A stretch of DNA of 64,000 bases, taken from Maribacter arcticus. GTDB lineage: Bacteria; Bacteroidota; Bacteroidia; Flavobacteriales; Flavobacteriaceae. Under the pieces are notes generated by a model. It was not told the origin of the DNA, made no database searches, and saw only the letters and a program-made list of their open reading frames with translations. The stretch's first letter is position 1. Each line of letters begins with the position of its first letter. Position numbers and translations under genes: made by a program. Below are positions 43,572 to 53,173 of this stretch, one piece after another. The DNA lies in the NCBI RefSeq assembly GCF_900167935.1, contig NZ_FUYL01000001.1, forward strand, positions 124,001 to 188,000, given 5' to 3'.

Positions 43572-43889
43572 TTATTCACCAAAAGCTTCACGAGCATTTC
43601 CAAATGCGTATTCTTGAATTTGACATTGTCCAATTGAGTTATATTTTAAAATTCCATTCGAATTTTCAAATCAAATAACTGGTCTAAGTTTTTCGCCATC
43701 AACATGAATTTCACCTTGATTTTGTAACATGGCTAAGTCAAAAGTAAATTCCCCGCATATATTCTTTAATTTAGAAATACTAACGCCATTCTTTTCCAGG
43801 GTTTCCTTTAAAATTAAAATCATTTGATACTGCCATTCTATTAGAGTTTATTCGTAAGATTCATCATTTAGTAAAATCATCAACATCAT
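43572..43889 (-). pseudogene. Degenerate small gene with two in-frame stops
   Basis: One frame reads coding-like throughout: MLMILLNDESYE, TLIEWQYQMILILKETLEKN, SKLKNICGEFTFDLAMLQNQ, GEIHVDGEKLRPVI, then SIGQCQIQEYAFGNAREAFG. It is broken by TAA at 43848-43850 and TGA at 43671-43673. I read it as a decayed gene of about 105 codons. A 50-residue ORF (start at the internal ATG, to the TGA) is the only intact piece. Family not recognised. The rest of this gap (43496-43902) shows no gene. Confidence 0.5.
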
Positions 43890-43902
43890 TATTTTCCAAG
43901 AC

Positions 43903-44808
43903 CTAAAGTACTGGCTTTTTTAGGACCTTTTCTATTGGTTTTACTAAATCTCTAATAATTTGTTCACCGTTGGCGTCGTCTATCAGTGCAACTAGTATAT
44001 ATCTTCTATTGCTATCCTTACCCCATACCAATATAGAATCTGAATGATAGGTTCTCCATGAACCTGATTTTCTGAAAAGCCGTGCAGCAGGTGCAATTTG
44101 ATCTAAAGTGTTTACAAATTTATGGTGCAATTCTGGGTCTTCCATAATATCAAGCATTTGCTTCGACCTTTTTTGATTGACTAGTTTGCCATTTGCTAAT
44201 AAATAATAGTACCTACATACCTGCGTTACTGTTGCTGCGTGACTTAAATTTTTAAGTGGTTCGCGATTGGTATCACCGCCGCCACCATAGCGTTTTCCAA
44301 CCCAAAGTCCGCCACCTTTATGTTCATCATAAAAAGCGTATTTAGGATCCGTCATAACCGCTTCTAGCTTATCATACCCTACACGATCTATCATTCGAGT
44401 AGCAGCAGAATTGTCAGATTTACTAATCATTAAACGCATATCTTTTTTCACCTCTGAAGTTTCTTTTAACTCTCCTTTTTCAATAGCATCCATAGCAGCT
44501 AATAAAATGGCTATTTTAGGTAGACTTGCGGCGTACATCATATGGTTGCCGTTTACACGGGCAAAACGTACATTTTCTGGATCGCTTAGGTCAACTAGAC
44601 CGACAGCCATTTTCTTTTGTACTATAAGGTCGTTCCATTCAGGGTGCGACGCTAGCTCATCTCTTAAGTTGGTTTGTAAAGAACTATCTAGTAGTTTTTG
44701 TAAAGGCTTAATCTTCGAATTATCTATTCGTAGGGGTAGCTCATCTTGTGCGTTTACGGCAAAACATAATACGATTGTAAAAAGTAAAAAGAATTGGGTT
44801 GATCTCAT
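43903..44808 (-). CDS. Class A beta-lactamase-fold serine hydrolase, exported
   Basis: 301 residues with a Sec signal (1-20, LCFAVNAQ). Catalytic motifs are Ser95-Leu-Pro-Lys98 (AASLPKIAI), Ser131-Asp-Asn133 (SKSDNSAAT) and Lys247-Ser-Gly249 (RKSGSWR). Size and order are those of class A beta-lactamases and D-Ala-D-Ala-type peptidases, but the Omega-loop Glu cannot be assigned. The phrase LVDLSDPENVRFARVN is shared with the gene at 28890-30152. It is divergent from the PLP/DUF1611/epimerase operon with a 265-base shared upstream region. A cell-wall peptide role is inferred. Confidence 0.85.
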   Translation of the reverse strand: MRSTQFFLLFTIVLCFAVNAQDELPLRIDNSKIKPLQKLLDSSLQTNLRDELASHPEWNDLIVQKKMAVGLVDLSDPENVRFARVNGNHMMYAASLPKIAILLAAMDAIEKGELKETSEVKKDMRLMISKSDNSAATRMIDRVGYDKLEAVMTDPKYAFYDEHKGGGLWVGKRYGGGGDTNREPLKNLSHAATVTQVCRYYYLLANGKLVNQKRSKQMLDIMEDPELHHKFVNTLDQIAPAARLFRKSGSWRTYHSDSILVWGKDSNRRYILVALIDDANGEQIIRDLVKPIEKVLKKPVL

Positions 44809-45073
44809 TGATTTATACTTAGTTTAAAATGTAGTCAAAATTAAGTAATGCACTGTTTATCCTTATGTTAATTTTTGCTGTTCTAGTATAATTAAAAAAA
44901 TCAACAAACATGCCACATCCCTTTATATACTGTAAAATGCTATGTTAAAATTTTTAATATTTTCAAAGAAAATAGTACCTATGTATGCATTTTTTTAAAG
45001 GAAAAATTTGCGCTAGTAAAAAGAAAAATTAAAATAATTACTGTATATTAAAAAATGGAATTTAAAGAAACTT

Positions 45074-46135
45074 ATGAATCTTAAAGACGGCGTAAAAACA
45101 GCTGAAAATAAAGTGTCTAATGAAGCTCGAAGATTGAGTGAAATGGTTAAGGATACGAGTAAATCAATAGTTGATAGGCTAGAGTGTTACGAAGACATCA
45201 TAAGTTTAGAAGTGGGAGATACAGGGTTGAGTCGTGCAAAGACATTAGAACGTGAGTTTGATGTTCGCCAATTGTACATTAAATATGAAGGCGATAACCC
45301 GACCGGTACTCAAAAAGACCGAATTGCATTTGCCCAATTATATGATGCATTAAGACGAGAGTTTAAAGTGGTCAGTTTAGCTACCTGTGGTAATTATGGT
45401 GTAGCCATGGCTTTGGCTGCTGACTTAGCAGGTATTGCGTGCAAGATTTATATACCAGAAACATACCACACAGATCGTATTGCCGAAATGGAAACCTTGA
45501 AAGCCGAAATTATTCGTATTCCTGGTAGTTATGAAGATGTGGTCACTGAGAGCTCTAAATTAGCGGGAGAACATGGTTGGTACGATGCCAACCCAGGCGG
45601 AGCAAATACACCGCTTCAAATATCTGCTTACGCTCAAATTGCTCAAGAAATTTTTGAAGATTTAGGCGATGCGCCGAAATACTGTGCTGTTCCAGTTTCA
45701 AACGGAACTTTGTTCGCAGGAATTTACAGAGGTTTTGTTAATCTATATAAGAGAGGTAAAACATCGCGCATTCCTAAAATGATTGCTGCGTCGTCTTCAC
45801 ATAAGAATCCGATAGTAGAATCTTTTTTATTGGGGTTAGACCATTGTAAAGATTTAAATCCGGCGGCAATTAAAGAAACCAAGTATAATGAGCCATTGAT
45901 TAACTGGCATAGTTTCGATGGGGAAGAGGCCTTGTATGCTTTACGCGAATCAGAAGGTGAGGCATTTAACATAAGTGATAAAAAATTAAAGGAGATGACC
46001 TCCTTGTTATATAAAAAAGAAGGATTTCGAATTCTACCTGCTTCAACAGCCGGACTCATTGGACTTCTTGAATTAGATGAAAAATTAAATTTTGAGCCGG
46101 ATCGTTTTGTTGCCGTGCTCACTGCGAAAAATTAA
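45074..46135 (+). CDS. PLP-dependent threonine synthase/cysteine synthase-like enzyme
   Basis: 353 residues, fold type II PLP enzyme. The cofactor lysine is in EGDNPTGTQKDRIA, the phosphate-binding region is near ATCGNYGVAMALAADL, and VPVSNGTLFAGIYRGF supplies the glycine-rich loop. Residues 1-40 form a charged helical extension not usual in cysteine synthases. It could be a threonine synthase-like lyase or a serine/threonine dehydratase; the substrate is not visible. It is first in an operon with DUF1611 (10 bases downstream), epimerase and NhaD, which points to acidic-amino-acid metabolism. Confidence 0.8.
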   Translation: MNLKDGVKTAENKVSNEARRLSEMVKDTSKSIVDRLECYEDIISLEVGDTGLSRAKTLEREFDVRQLYIKYEGDNPTGTQKDRIAFAQLYDALRREFKVVSLATCGNYGVAMALAADLAGIACKIYIPETYHTDRIAEMETLKAEIIRIPGSYEDVVTESSKLAGEHGWYDANPGGANTPLQISAYAQIAQEIFEDLGDAPKYCAVPVSNGTLFAGIYRGFVNLYKRGKTSRIPKMIAASSSHKNPIVESFLLGLDHCKDLNPAAIKETKYNEPLINWHSFDGEEALYALRESEGEAFNISDKKLKEMTSLLYKKEGFRILPASTAGLIGLLELDEKLNFEPDRFVAVLTAKN

Positions 46136-46144
46136 AATAAATAG

Positions 46145-47218
46145 ATGAAAAAAGTTATTGACGGTAAGGCGCTTGTGTATTGTGAAGGTGCTTTTAATAC
46201 GCCAAATGGTAAAACAGCACATGGTCTGGTTCGTTTCACCGAACGATATGAAGTGGTTGGTGTTCTTGATGAAAAATATGCTGGGTCAGATGCTGGTGAT
46301 GTTTTAGATGGGAGACCAAATGGTATTCCTGTTTTTAAGGATATGGACTCTGCATTGGTAGCTCTCAAAGCAACTAATAATATGCCTAGTTACTTGGTAA
46401 TAGGCTTAGCTCCTGATGGGGGTAGGTTGCCAAAAGAGGCAAAAGGAACTATAAAATCGGCATTACAACATGGGTGGAATGTTGATAGTGGTTTACATGA
46501 TTTTTTAACCAATGACCCTGAATTGGTTGCTTTGGCAAAAGAGAAAAATGTGAAGATTAGAGATATTAGAAAAACTCCAGATCGTGATAAATTACATTTT
46601 TTTACAGGTGATATTGAAAAGGTAGATTGTTTGAAATTGGCAGTACTTGGAACGGATTCTGCTTTAGGAAAACGTACTACAGCTTGGATATTGGTACATG
46701 CGTTTAGGAAGGCTGGAAAAAAAGCTGAAATGATCGGTACCGGACAAACAGGTTGGATGCAAGGTGCTAAGTATAGTATGGTAATGGATAGTTGCATTAA
46801 TGATTTTGTCTCTGGTGAAATTGAACATGCCGTGGTTAGCGCATGGAAAAATGAAGATCCAGATGTTATTGTAATAGAAGGGCAAGGAAGTTTAATGAAC
46901 CCAGCATACCCTGGTGGATTCGAAATTTTAGCCGCAGGTAGACCTGATTATGTGATTTTACAACACGCCCCTAAACGGTTGGAGTACGACGGTTTCCCTG
47001 GGTATAAAATGCATTCGTTGGCTGAACAAATTAATGCGATACAAGTTATTTCTGGTAAAGAAGTGATAGCTATAACGGTTAATCACGAAGGCATGGAAAA
47101 AGATGAAATATTGGATGTCTGTAAGGCAATCACCTTAGAAACCAAATTGCCCGCTTTCGATGTATTGGAGTATGGCGCAGAAGATTTAATAGCACTATTG
47201 ATGTCTGAAATTAAATGA
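46145..47218 (+). CDS. DUF1611 protein (DgcN-like, candidate D-glutamate N-acetyltransferase)
   Basis: 357 residues: an N-terminal Rossmann-like region (about 1-130) then a P-loop-like domain with GTDSALGKRTT (169-179), a DUF1611 hallmark. DUF1611 proteins paired with enolase-superfamily epimerases have been described as DgcN, which acetylates D-glutamate before DgcA epimerises it. Both pair members occur here, and their frames overlap by four bases (ATGA), which supports the assignment by context. The acetyl-CoA or ligase chemistry itself is not read from the sequence. Cytosolic. Confidence 0.8.
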   Translation: MKKVIDGKALVYCEGAFNTPNGKTAHGLVRFTERYEVVGVLDEKYAGSDAGDVLDGRPNGIPVFKDMDSALVALKATNNMPSYLVIGLAPDGGRLPKEAKGTIKSALQHGWNVDSGLHDFLTNDPELVALAKEKNVKIRDIRKTPDRDKLHFFTGDIEKVDCLKLAVLGTDSALGKRTTAWILVHAFRKAGKKAEMIGTGQTGWMQGAKYSMVMDSCINDFVSGEIEHAVVSAWKNEDPDVIVIEGQGSLMNPAYPGGFEILAAGRPDYVILQHAPKRLEYDGFPGYKMHSLAEQINAIQVISGKEVIAITVNHEGMEKDEILDVCKAITLETKLPAFDVLEYGAEDLIALLMSEIK

Positions 47219-48282
47219 GAATAACGAATATTTCTTTCGAGCGTTTAGACCTTAAGTTATCTGATCCTTACACGATTGCTTATGAAACGATAGATCGTAC
47301 AAGTAATTTTATTCTAAAGATAGAGACCGATGGTAGAATTGTCGGCTACGGTTGTGCAGCACCAGACCCAGTGGTAACAAATGAATCACCTGGTGATGTG
47401 ACCGATGCCATTAAGAATATTATAATTCCTTATTTACGCGGTAAAGACCCCTTTACGTATGCGTTGTTGTTGTTAGAATTAAAAGAATTATTGGGTAAAA
47501 GGTCTTCAGCTTTGGCGATGGTTGATATGGCTTTGTTTGATTTAATGTCGAAAAAGGCTGAGGTTCCATTATATAAATTTTTAGGTGGTTTTCGCACCCA
47601 TATTGCTACCAGTATTACTATTGGTATTATGGGTTTAGATGAAACCTTATCTTATGCTAGCGAGTTCGTAAAACAGGGTTTTACTATTCTAAAAATTAAG
47701 GGAGGTTCTAATCTTGAAGAAGATATTGCTAAAATGAGGATGATTCATGAGAGATATCCTAATATTGAATTACGGTTCGATGGTAATCAAGGTTATTCGG
47801 TTAAAGAATCGGTAGATTTTGTAAAAGCTACCGCTGCTATTGGAATTGAGATTTTCGAACAACCTACAAAAATTGAAGCAGAAGAGCGTTTGGGGGAAGT
47901 TACTGGTCAAGTTAGTATACCCGTAATGGCAGATGAAAGTCTAAAAACACTTACCGATGCTTTTCGCTTGGCACAGAATGAACGTGTTGATATGGTCAAT
48001 ATTAAATTGCAGAAGGTAGGTGGTATTTGGGTAGGTATGCATATCAACTCAGTCGCAAAAGCAGCTAAATTAGATGCTATGGTCGGTTGTATTGATGAAT
48101 GTGGTTTAGGTATTGCCGCCGGATTACATTTTGCTCTTTCTAGACCAAACATTGTTTATGCAGACTTAGATGGCCATTTAGATATTATTGATGATCCTTA
48201 TCATTCTATTTTTAGATTAGAAAAAGGTATTTTATACCCAACCGAAGAATACGGACTAGGGTATTCTGAAACTAACTTTTAA
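47215..48282 (+). CDS. Enolase-superfamily epimerase/racemase (DgcA / L-Ala-D/L-Glu epimerase-like)
   Basis: 355 residues, muconate-lactonising subgroup. Acid-base lysines are Lys162 (LKIKGG) and Lys264 (NIKLQKVGG). Mg ligands are Asp189 (RFDGNQG), Glu215 (IFEQP) and Asp240 (MADES). This is the full set for dipeptide or N-acyl-amino-acid epimerisation. It overlaps the DUF1611 stop by four bases (ATGA) and is followed by nhaD, so translation is coupled. It may turn N-acetyl-D-glutamate into its L form, or act on muropeptide dipeptides; the substrate cannot be separated by sequence. Confidence 0.9.
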   Translation: MRITNISFERLDLKLSDPYTIAYETIDRTSNFILKIETDGRIVGYGCAAPDPVVTNESPGDVTDAIKNIIIPYLRGKDPFTYALLLLELKELLGKRSSALAMVDMALFDLMSKKAEVPLYKFLGGFRTHIATSITIGIMGLDETLSYASEFVKQGFTILKIKGGSNLEEDIAKMRMIHERYPNIELRFDGNQGYSVKESVDFVKATAAIGIEIFEQPTKIEAEERLGEVTGQVSIPVMADESLKTLTDAFRLAQNERVDMVNIKLQKVGGIWVGMHINSVAKAAKLDAMVGCIDECGLGIAAGLHFALSRPNIVYADLDGHLDIIDDPYHSIFRLEKGILYPTEEYGLGYSETNF

Positions 48283-48293
48283 TTCACTTACTT

Positions 48294-49598
48294 ATGTATT
48301 TAACTTTACTTGCTGTATTTATTGTTGGATATTTATTTATTGCTCTTGAGCATACTGTAAAAATTGATAAGGCTGCTACGGCCCTATTCACAGGTACGCT
48401 TTGTTGGGTGGTTTTTATTTTTGGTAGAGATGCATTTCTCTCTAATATACCAGGGGACGAATCGATTCACTTCGTAACCGAAAGTTTACGGGAGAATTTA
48501 GGTGAGATATCTGAAATTCTATTCTTTCTGTTAGGTGCCATGACCATTGTAGAGATAATTGATGCTCATGAAGGTTTTTCAGTTATCACAGATAAAATAA
48601 CTACTACAAATCGAGTTAAGTTATTATGGATTCTTTGTTTGCTTACCTTCTTTTTATCTGCTGCATTAGATAACTTGACAACAGCAATTGTTATGTCTGC
48701 CTTGCTTCGTAAACTTATTCATGAGAAAAAGGATTTGTGGATGTTTGCCGGATTATTGATTATTGCAGCAAATGCGGGTGGCGCTTGGTCCCCAATTGGT
48801 GATGTTACTACCATTATGTTGTGGATTGGTGGTCAAATAACCGCCATGCATATCATCAAAGAAATTTTCTTACCGAGTTTAGTTTGTTTACTGGTGCCGT
48901 TAGCGATAGTATCGTTTCGTTTTAAAGGACACATTACCAAAACCACTGAAAAGCATAATTTAGAATCACATGGTTTTGAAATAAGTAAATTTGAAAAAAA
49001 TCTTGTATTTGCTATAGGTATTGGTGCGTTACTTTTTGTGCCTATTTTCAAAACAATTACGCATTTGCCACCTTTTATGGGTATACTTCTAGGGCTTAGT
49101 ATTGTCTGGATCATAACTGAAATTATTCACCGAAACAAAACTTTAGAAGAAAAGAAAACTTTAGCAATTTCTAGTGTGTTACGTAGAATTGATACACCCA
49201 GCATCCTATTTTTTCTAGGTATACTAGTAGCAGTTGGTGCTTTGCAATCTGCTGGGCACTTAGCGGATATGTCACGTTTGTTAGATGCTAATTTCGATAG
49301 TATTTATGCCGTTAATGCTATTATTGGAGTGTTGTCATCTATTGTTGATAACGTGCCTTTAGTTGCAGGTACAATGGGTATGTATAGTTTGGATACCTAT
49401 CCGCCAGATTCTGATTTCTGGGAATTACTAGCTTTCTGCGCAGGTACAGGTGGTAGTATTCTTATTATTGGTTCGGCTGCAGGTGTTGCCATTATGGGTA
49501 TCCTTAAAATTGACTTTATGTGGTATTTGAAGAATATCTCCTTTTTGGCAATAATAGGATATGCTGCGGGAATTTTGACCTTTATGTTGGTAAACTAG
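48294..49598 (+). CDS. nhaD: NhaD-family sodium/proton antiporter
   Basis: 434 residues, about 11-12 membrane helices. Family motifs are LFFLLGAMTIVEIIDAHEGF, SAALDNLTTAIVMSALLRKL (conserved Asp-Asn), ANAGGAWSPIGDVTTIMLWI and SSIVDNVPLVAGTMGMY. It exports Na+ or Li+ in exchange for H+. It starts 11 bases after the epimerase stop, so it belongs to the same operon. Placing it with D-amino-acid genes suggests the operon serves sodium-rich conditions or a sodium-driven step. Confidence 0.92.
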   Translation: MYLTLLAVFIVGYLFIALEHTVKIDKAATALFTGTLCWVVFIFGRDAFLSNIPGDESIHFVTESLRENLGEISEILFFLLGAMTIVEIIDAHEGFSVITDKITTTNRVKLLWILCLLTFFLSAALDNLTTAIVMSALLRKLIHEKKDLWMFAGLLIIAANAGGAWSPIGDVTTIMLWIGGQITAMHIIKEIFLPSLVCLLVPLAIVSFRFKGHITKTTEKHNLESHGFEISKFEKNLVFAIGIGALLFVPIFKTITHLPPFMGILLGLSIVWIITEIIHRNKTLEEKKTLAISSVLRRIDTPSILFFLGILVAVGALQSAGHLADMSRLLDANFDSIYAVNAIIGVLSSIVDNVPLVAGTMGMYSLDTYPPDSDFWELLAFCAGTGGSILIIGSAAGVAIMGILKIDFMWYLKNISFLAIIGYAAGILTFMLVN

Positions 49599-49605
49599 TG
49601 ATTTA

Positions 49606-52233
49606 TTAATTTTCTAATTCCTCGATAAGATTAGCAATTAATGCTGTCCAGCCCGTTTGATGAGATGCTCCCAAGCCTCTACCATTTTCTCCGTGGAAAT
49701 ATTCATAAAACAACACCAAATCTTTAAAGTTTGGGTCTTGGTAGAATTTCTCGTAGTTCTTATTGATAGGTCGGTTGCCTTCAGCATCCTTTTCGAACAT
49801 TTTTATTAATCGATTACTTAATGCATCACTAACTTGTTTTAAGTTTAATAATTTGGTGCTGCCTGTTGGGTATTCAAATAGAAAATCATTGCCACTATAG
49901 GTTTGATATTCGCGTAATGCTTGTATGAAAAGGTAGTTCATTGGCATCCAAATAGGACCACGCCAATTAGAGTTACCTCCGAAAAGAGAAACTGTAGATT
50001 CTGCAGGTTCGTAATCGATAGAATATTCTATTCCATCTATATGAATCTGGTAGGGTTTATGGTGAATTTTAGAAAGAGAACGAATACCATATTCGCTCAA
50101 AAATTCTTTTTCATCTAAAAGTGACGTCACTAGTTTTTGCATTCGGTCTTTAGGCACCAATGATAATAGTAAATCATCACCATCCTTAAATTGTTGAATG
50201 ACCTCATATTTTAAATTATCGGAACGGTATTTTTGAAACCAAAGAATACTGGCCTTGAATTTTGGAAATTTATCCAACACACTTTTCTTAATGGTAAGTA
50301 CTGCAGCCAGTGATAACATACCGGCAATAGAGCGTACTTTTATGGTGGTCGACTGTCCGTCAGGTAAAATTAAACGGTCATAAAAGAATCCTTCTTCATC
50401 ATCCCAAGTATTGGCTTTGTCAGTATCCATTTTGTTCAAAGCTTCTGCGATAAAGACGAAATGTCCGAAATATTTAGTTGCCATATCTTCAAACGAATCA
50501 TCATGTTCGGCGATACGCAAACTCATTTCTAGCATGTTTAAACTATACATTGCCATCCAAGCGGTACCATCTACTTGGTCTAGAAATCCGTTTCCGGGTA
50601 TACCATGACTCCGGTCAAAGACTCCGATATTATCTAATCCTAGAAATCCACCTTGAAAAACGTTGTTATCATTTCTGTCCAATCGGTTTACCCACCAATT
50701 AAAATTTAACGATAGTTTATTGAACATTCGCTTCAAGAATTTGATGTCTCCTTCGCCCGTTTTTGCTTTGTCGGTTTTGTAAATCTGTAATGTCGACCAT
50801 GCCTGTACTGGCGGATTCACATCACTAAAATTCCATTCGTATGCAGGTATTTGTCCATTGGGCGACATGTACCATTCTTTGGTGAATAACAATAACTGCT
50901 CTTTGGCAAAGTCTGGATCTATAGAGGCGAACGATACGCAATGAAAAGCGGAATCCCATGCAGCATACCAAGGATATTCCCAAGCGTCTGGCATTGAGAG
51001 TATATCGTGATTACGTAATGTTTTCCAATGGCTGTTACGGCCATCTTTTCGTTCTTTTGGTGGTGGGGTGGTTTTATAATCGCCATTTAGCCACTTTTCA
51101 ACCTCGTAATTATAGTATTGTTTGGTCCATAATAATCCTGCGAATGCTTGCTTTAAAATAGCCTTTCTGTCTTCTGTGGCCTTCGGTGCAATGTCATCAT
51201 AGAATTGTGCGCACTCTTTTTTTATTTTCTTGAAAATACTATCAAAATCAGCAAAGGGCTCGTTCAGGTTTTCTTCTGTTAAACGTAATTGAAACGTTTT
51301 TGATTCCCCACCTTTTAAAATTTGTTGATAGAGTGGTGCAAACTTGGTACCTGAATTATTTTTGGTTGCCAATTCAAAATCATTAGTACAAACTGCTGTA
51401 TGAAACAGGTCCTTTTTAAACGGATGTTGATTTATTTCTCTGTAGACCTTTTCTCTATTCGTTTCGTTTTCAGTGAACAATAATTTGTCTGCCGCCTGAA
51501 AATAAAAGTTGTACTTACCAACATATGGGTGGTCAATAAATACCGAAGTATTTTTGCCTTTTTTCACCGTTGCTATCACCGGTTTTACCGTCATTTCTTT
51601 AAATGACCAATGATTACGCATAACCATTTGCGGTAACAACGTTATTGGTGCAGGCTGACTGTTTCTATTGGTAATGGTAATTTGAATAAGTATATCGGTT
51701 TCATCACCTTTTGCGTATTCTGTACTGACATCGAAATAGGTGTTGTTATCAAAAATACCAGTATCAAATAACTCAAATTCTAAATCTTCTCGAGAGCGTT
51801 TTTTGTTTTCCTCAATCAGTTGATCGTATGGGTATTTTTTTTGAGAATACTTATACAAATACTTCATGTACGAATGCGAGGGTGTATTCTCTAAGTAATA
51901 ATAAAGTTCCTTTACATCTTCCCCATGATTGCCTTGCGGACCAGTTAAACCAAATAGTCGCTCTTTTAAGATATCATCTTGTCCGTTCCATAATGCAATG
52001 CTAAAGCACATATTACAATAGCGGTCGCTAATACCAGCAATACCATCTTCACCCCAACGAAAAGCGCGACTTCTGGCGTGGTCATGCGGAAAATAGTTCC
52101 AAGCATCACCACCAGCACTATAATCTTCACGAACCGTTCCCCATTGGCGCTCACTTAAATATGGGCCCCATTTTAGCCAATCTTTTTCTTCACTTTGGTG
52201 TTGGGCTAGCCGTTCTTTTTCGGGGTTTTTCAT
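49606..52233 (-). CDS. GH63-type glucosidase-like protein, copy 2
   Basis: 875 residues, no signal peptide, exactly as long as copy 1 (34100-36727). Matching landmarks are KWGPYLSERQWGTVREDYS, LFGLTGPQGNHGEDVKELY, WEYPWYAAWDSAFHCVSF, GGFLGLDNIGVFDRSHG and GLGASHQTGWTALI. The two are clear paralogues in opposite orientation about 13 kb apart. A cytosolic alpha-glucosidase role is likely. It converges on nhaD with only seven bases between the stops. Confidence 0.88.
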   Translation of the reverse strand: MKNPEKERLAQHQSEEKDWLKWGPYLSERQWGTVREDYSAGGDAWNYFPHDHARSRAFRWGEDGIAGISDRYCNMCFSIALWNGQDDILKERLFGLTGPQGNHGEDVKELYYYLENTPSHSYMKYLYKYSQKKYPYDQLIEENKKRSREDLEFELFDTGIFDNNTYFDVSTEYAKGDETDILIQITITNRNSQPAPITLLPQMVMRNHWSFKEMTVKPVIATVKKGKNTSVFIDHPYVGKYNFYFQAADKLLFTENETNREKVYREINQHPFKKDLFHTAVCTNDFELATKNNSGTKFAPLYQQILKGGESKTFQLRLTEENLNEPFADFDSIFKKIKKECAQFYDDIAPKATEDRKAILKQAFAGLLWTKQYYNYEVEKWLNGDYKTTPPPKERKDGRNSHWKTLRNHDILSMPDAWEYPWYAAWDSAFHCVSFASIDPDFAKEQLLLFTKEWYMSPNGQIPAYEWNFSDVNPPVQAWSTLQIYKTDKAKTGEGDIKFLKRMFNKLSLNFNWWVNRLDRNDNNVFQGGFLGLDNIGVFDRSHGIPGNGFLDQVDGTAWMAMYSLNMLEMSLRIAEHDDSFEDMATKYFGHFVFIAEALNKMDTDKANTWDDEEGFFYDRLILPDGQSTTIKVRSIAGMLSLAAVLTIKKSVLDKFPKFKASILWFQKYRSDNLKYEVIQQFKDGDDLLLSLVPKDRMQKLVTSLLDEKEFLSEYGIRSLSKIHHKPYQIHIDGIEYSIDYEPAESTVSLFGGNSNWRGPIWMPMNYLFIQALREYQTYSGNDFLFEYPTGSTKLLNLKQVSDALSNRLIKMFEKDAEGNRPINKNYEKFYQDPNFKDLVLFYEYFHGENGRGLGASHQTGWTALIANLIEELEN

Positions 52234-52343
52234 GGGAAGTTTAATTTGACTTTACGAGATACGTTTTATGCTGTTCGTTTAGCGCTTTCTTTAATAATGT
52301 TGAAAATAGGCTTTTCGTTTATGTTTTTTCATTTGACCACCAA

Positions 52344-53156
52344 CTACTTAAGATTGTTAATGTCAATTTTGAAGAGTGCTGCTGCATTTTTCCAAAGAAT
52401 CAGTTCTTTCTTTTCATCAGCTAAATCTAATTGATTCATGAATTTTAAGTAAGATTTCATATTTGAAATAGGCCAATCTGTACCGTATAATAGGTATTTT
52501 GGGTCACCAGCGTAGGTAATCATTTCCTCGATTTCCTTTTTCATATAACGCTCAAACTTATCGGAGAAATCACCAAGTACTAAGCCAGAGATATCGGCAT
52601 ATACGTTTTTGTTTTTGTAAACGACCTCCATACAATCTTTAATCCACGGGTTACCTACATGGCAGATTACAATTTTTAACTCAGGATAATCGACCGCTAA
52701 ATCATCGATATGAATAGGGTGTGAGTATTTTATTTTACCGGTTGGCGCATAGGTGTCACCAGAATGAAACATAACAGGTACGTCGTATTCAATCGCCATT
52801 TCATACATCAATTTAAACCGAATATCATTCGGATAAAAAGGCTCGTAACCAGGATAGAATTTTAACCCTTTTATAAACCCATTTTCAAGGTATTCACTTA
52901 TTTCTCGAACATCTCTATGGTTATAATGCAAATAACTAACACCAGAAACTACACCCAAGTTGTTATACCCTTTTATTGCTTCTACGACTTGTTTCGTACT
53001 CGGCCTATGTTCATTGACCTTATAAGATGTTAATACCAATGAATAATCGATATTATTGGCTACCATGTTCTCAGAAAGCTTGTCTAAACTTTCGTTTAAA
53101 GAAACTACTCTGTCTTCGTGGTAATTATTGATGTGTGTGTGAACGTCTATGATCAT
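52344..53156 (-). CDS. Amidohydrolase-family (TIM-barrel) metal-dependent hydrolase
   Basis: 270 residues, amidohydrolase_2-type. Metal motif DVHTHIN at the N-terminus, then MFHSGDTYAP, VICHVGNPW and the catalytic Asp in LYGTDWPIS. These proteins act as decarboxylases, lactonases or hydrolases of cyclic substrates. Cytosolic. It lies about 110 bases upstream of the GH63 gene on the same strand, so it may be co-transcribed. Substrate unknown. Confidence 0.86.
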   Translation of the reverse strand: MIIDVHTHINNYHEDRVVSLNESLDKLSENMVANNIDYSLVLTSYKVNEHRPSTKQVVEAIKGYNNLGVVSGVSYLHYNHRDVREISEYLENGFIKGLKFYPGYEPFYPNDIRFKLMYEMAIEYDVPVMFHSGDTYAPTGKIKYSHPIHIDDLAVDYPELKIVICHVGNPWIKDCMEVVYKNKNVYADISGLVLGDFSDKFERYMKKEIEEMITYAGDPKYLLYGTDWPISNMKSYLKFMNQLDLADEKKELILWKNAAALFKIDINNLK

Positions 53157-53173
53157 TTGTTGTTAATTAGTGT

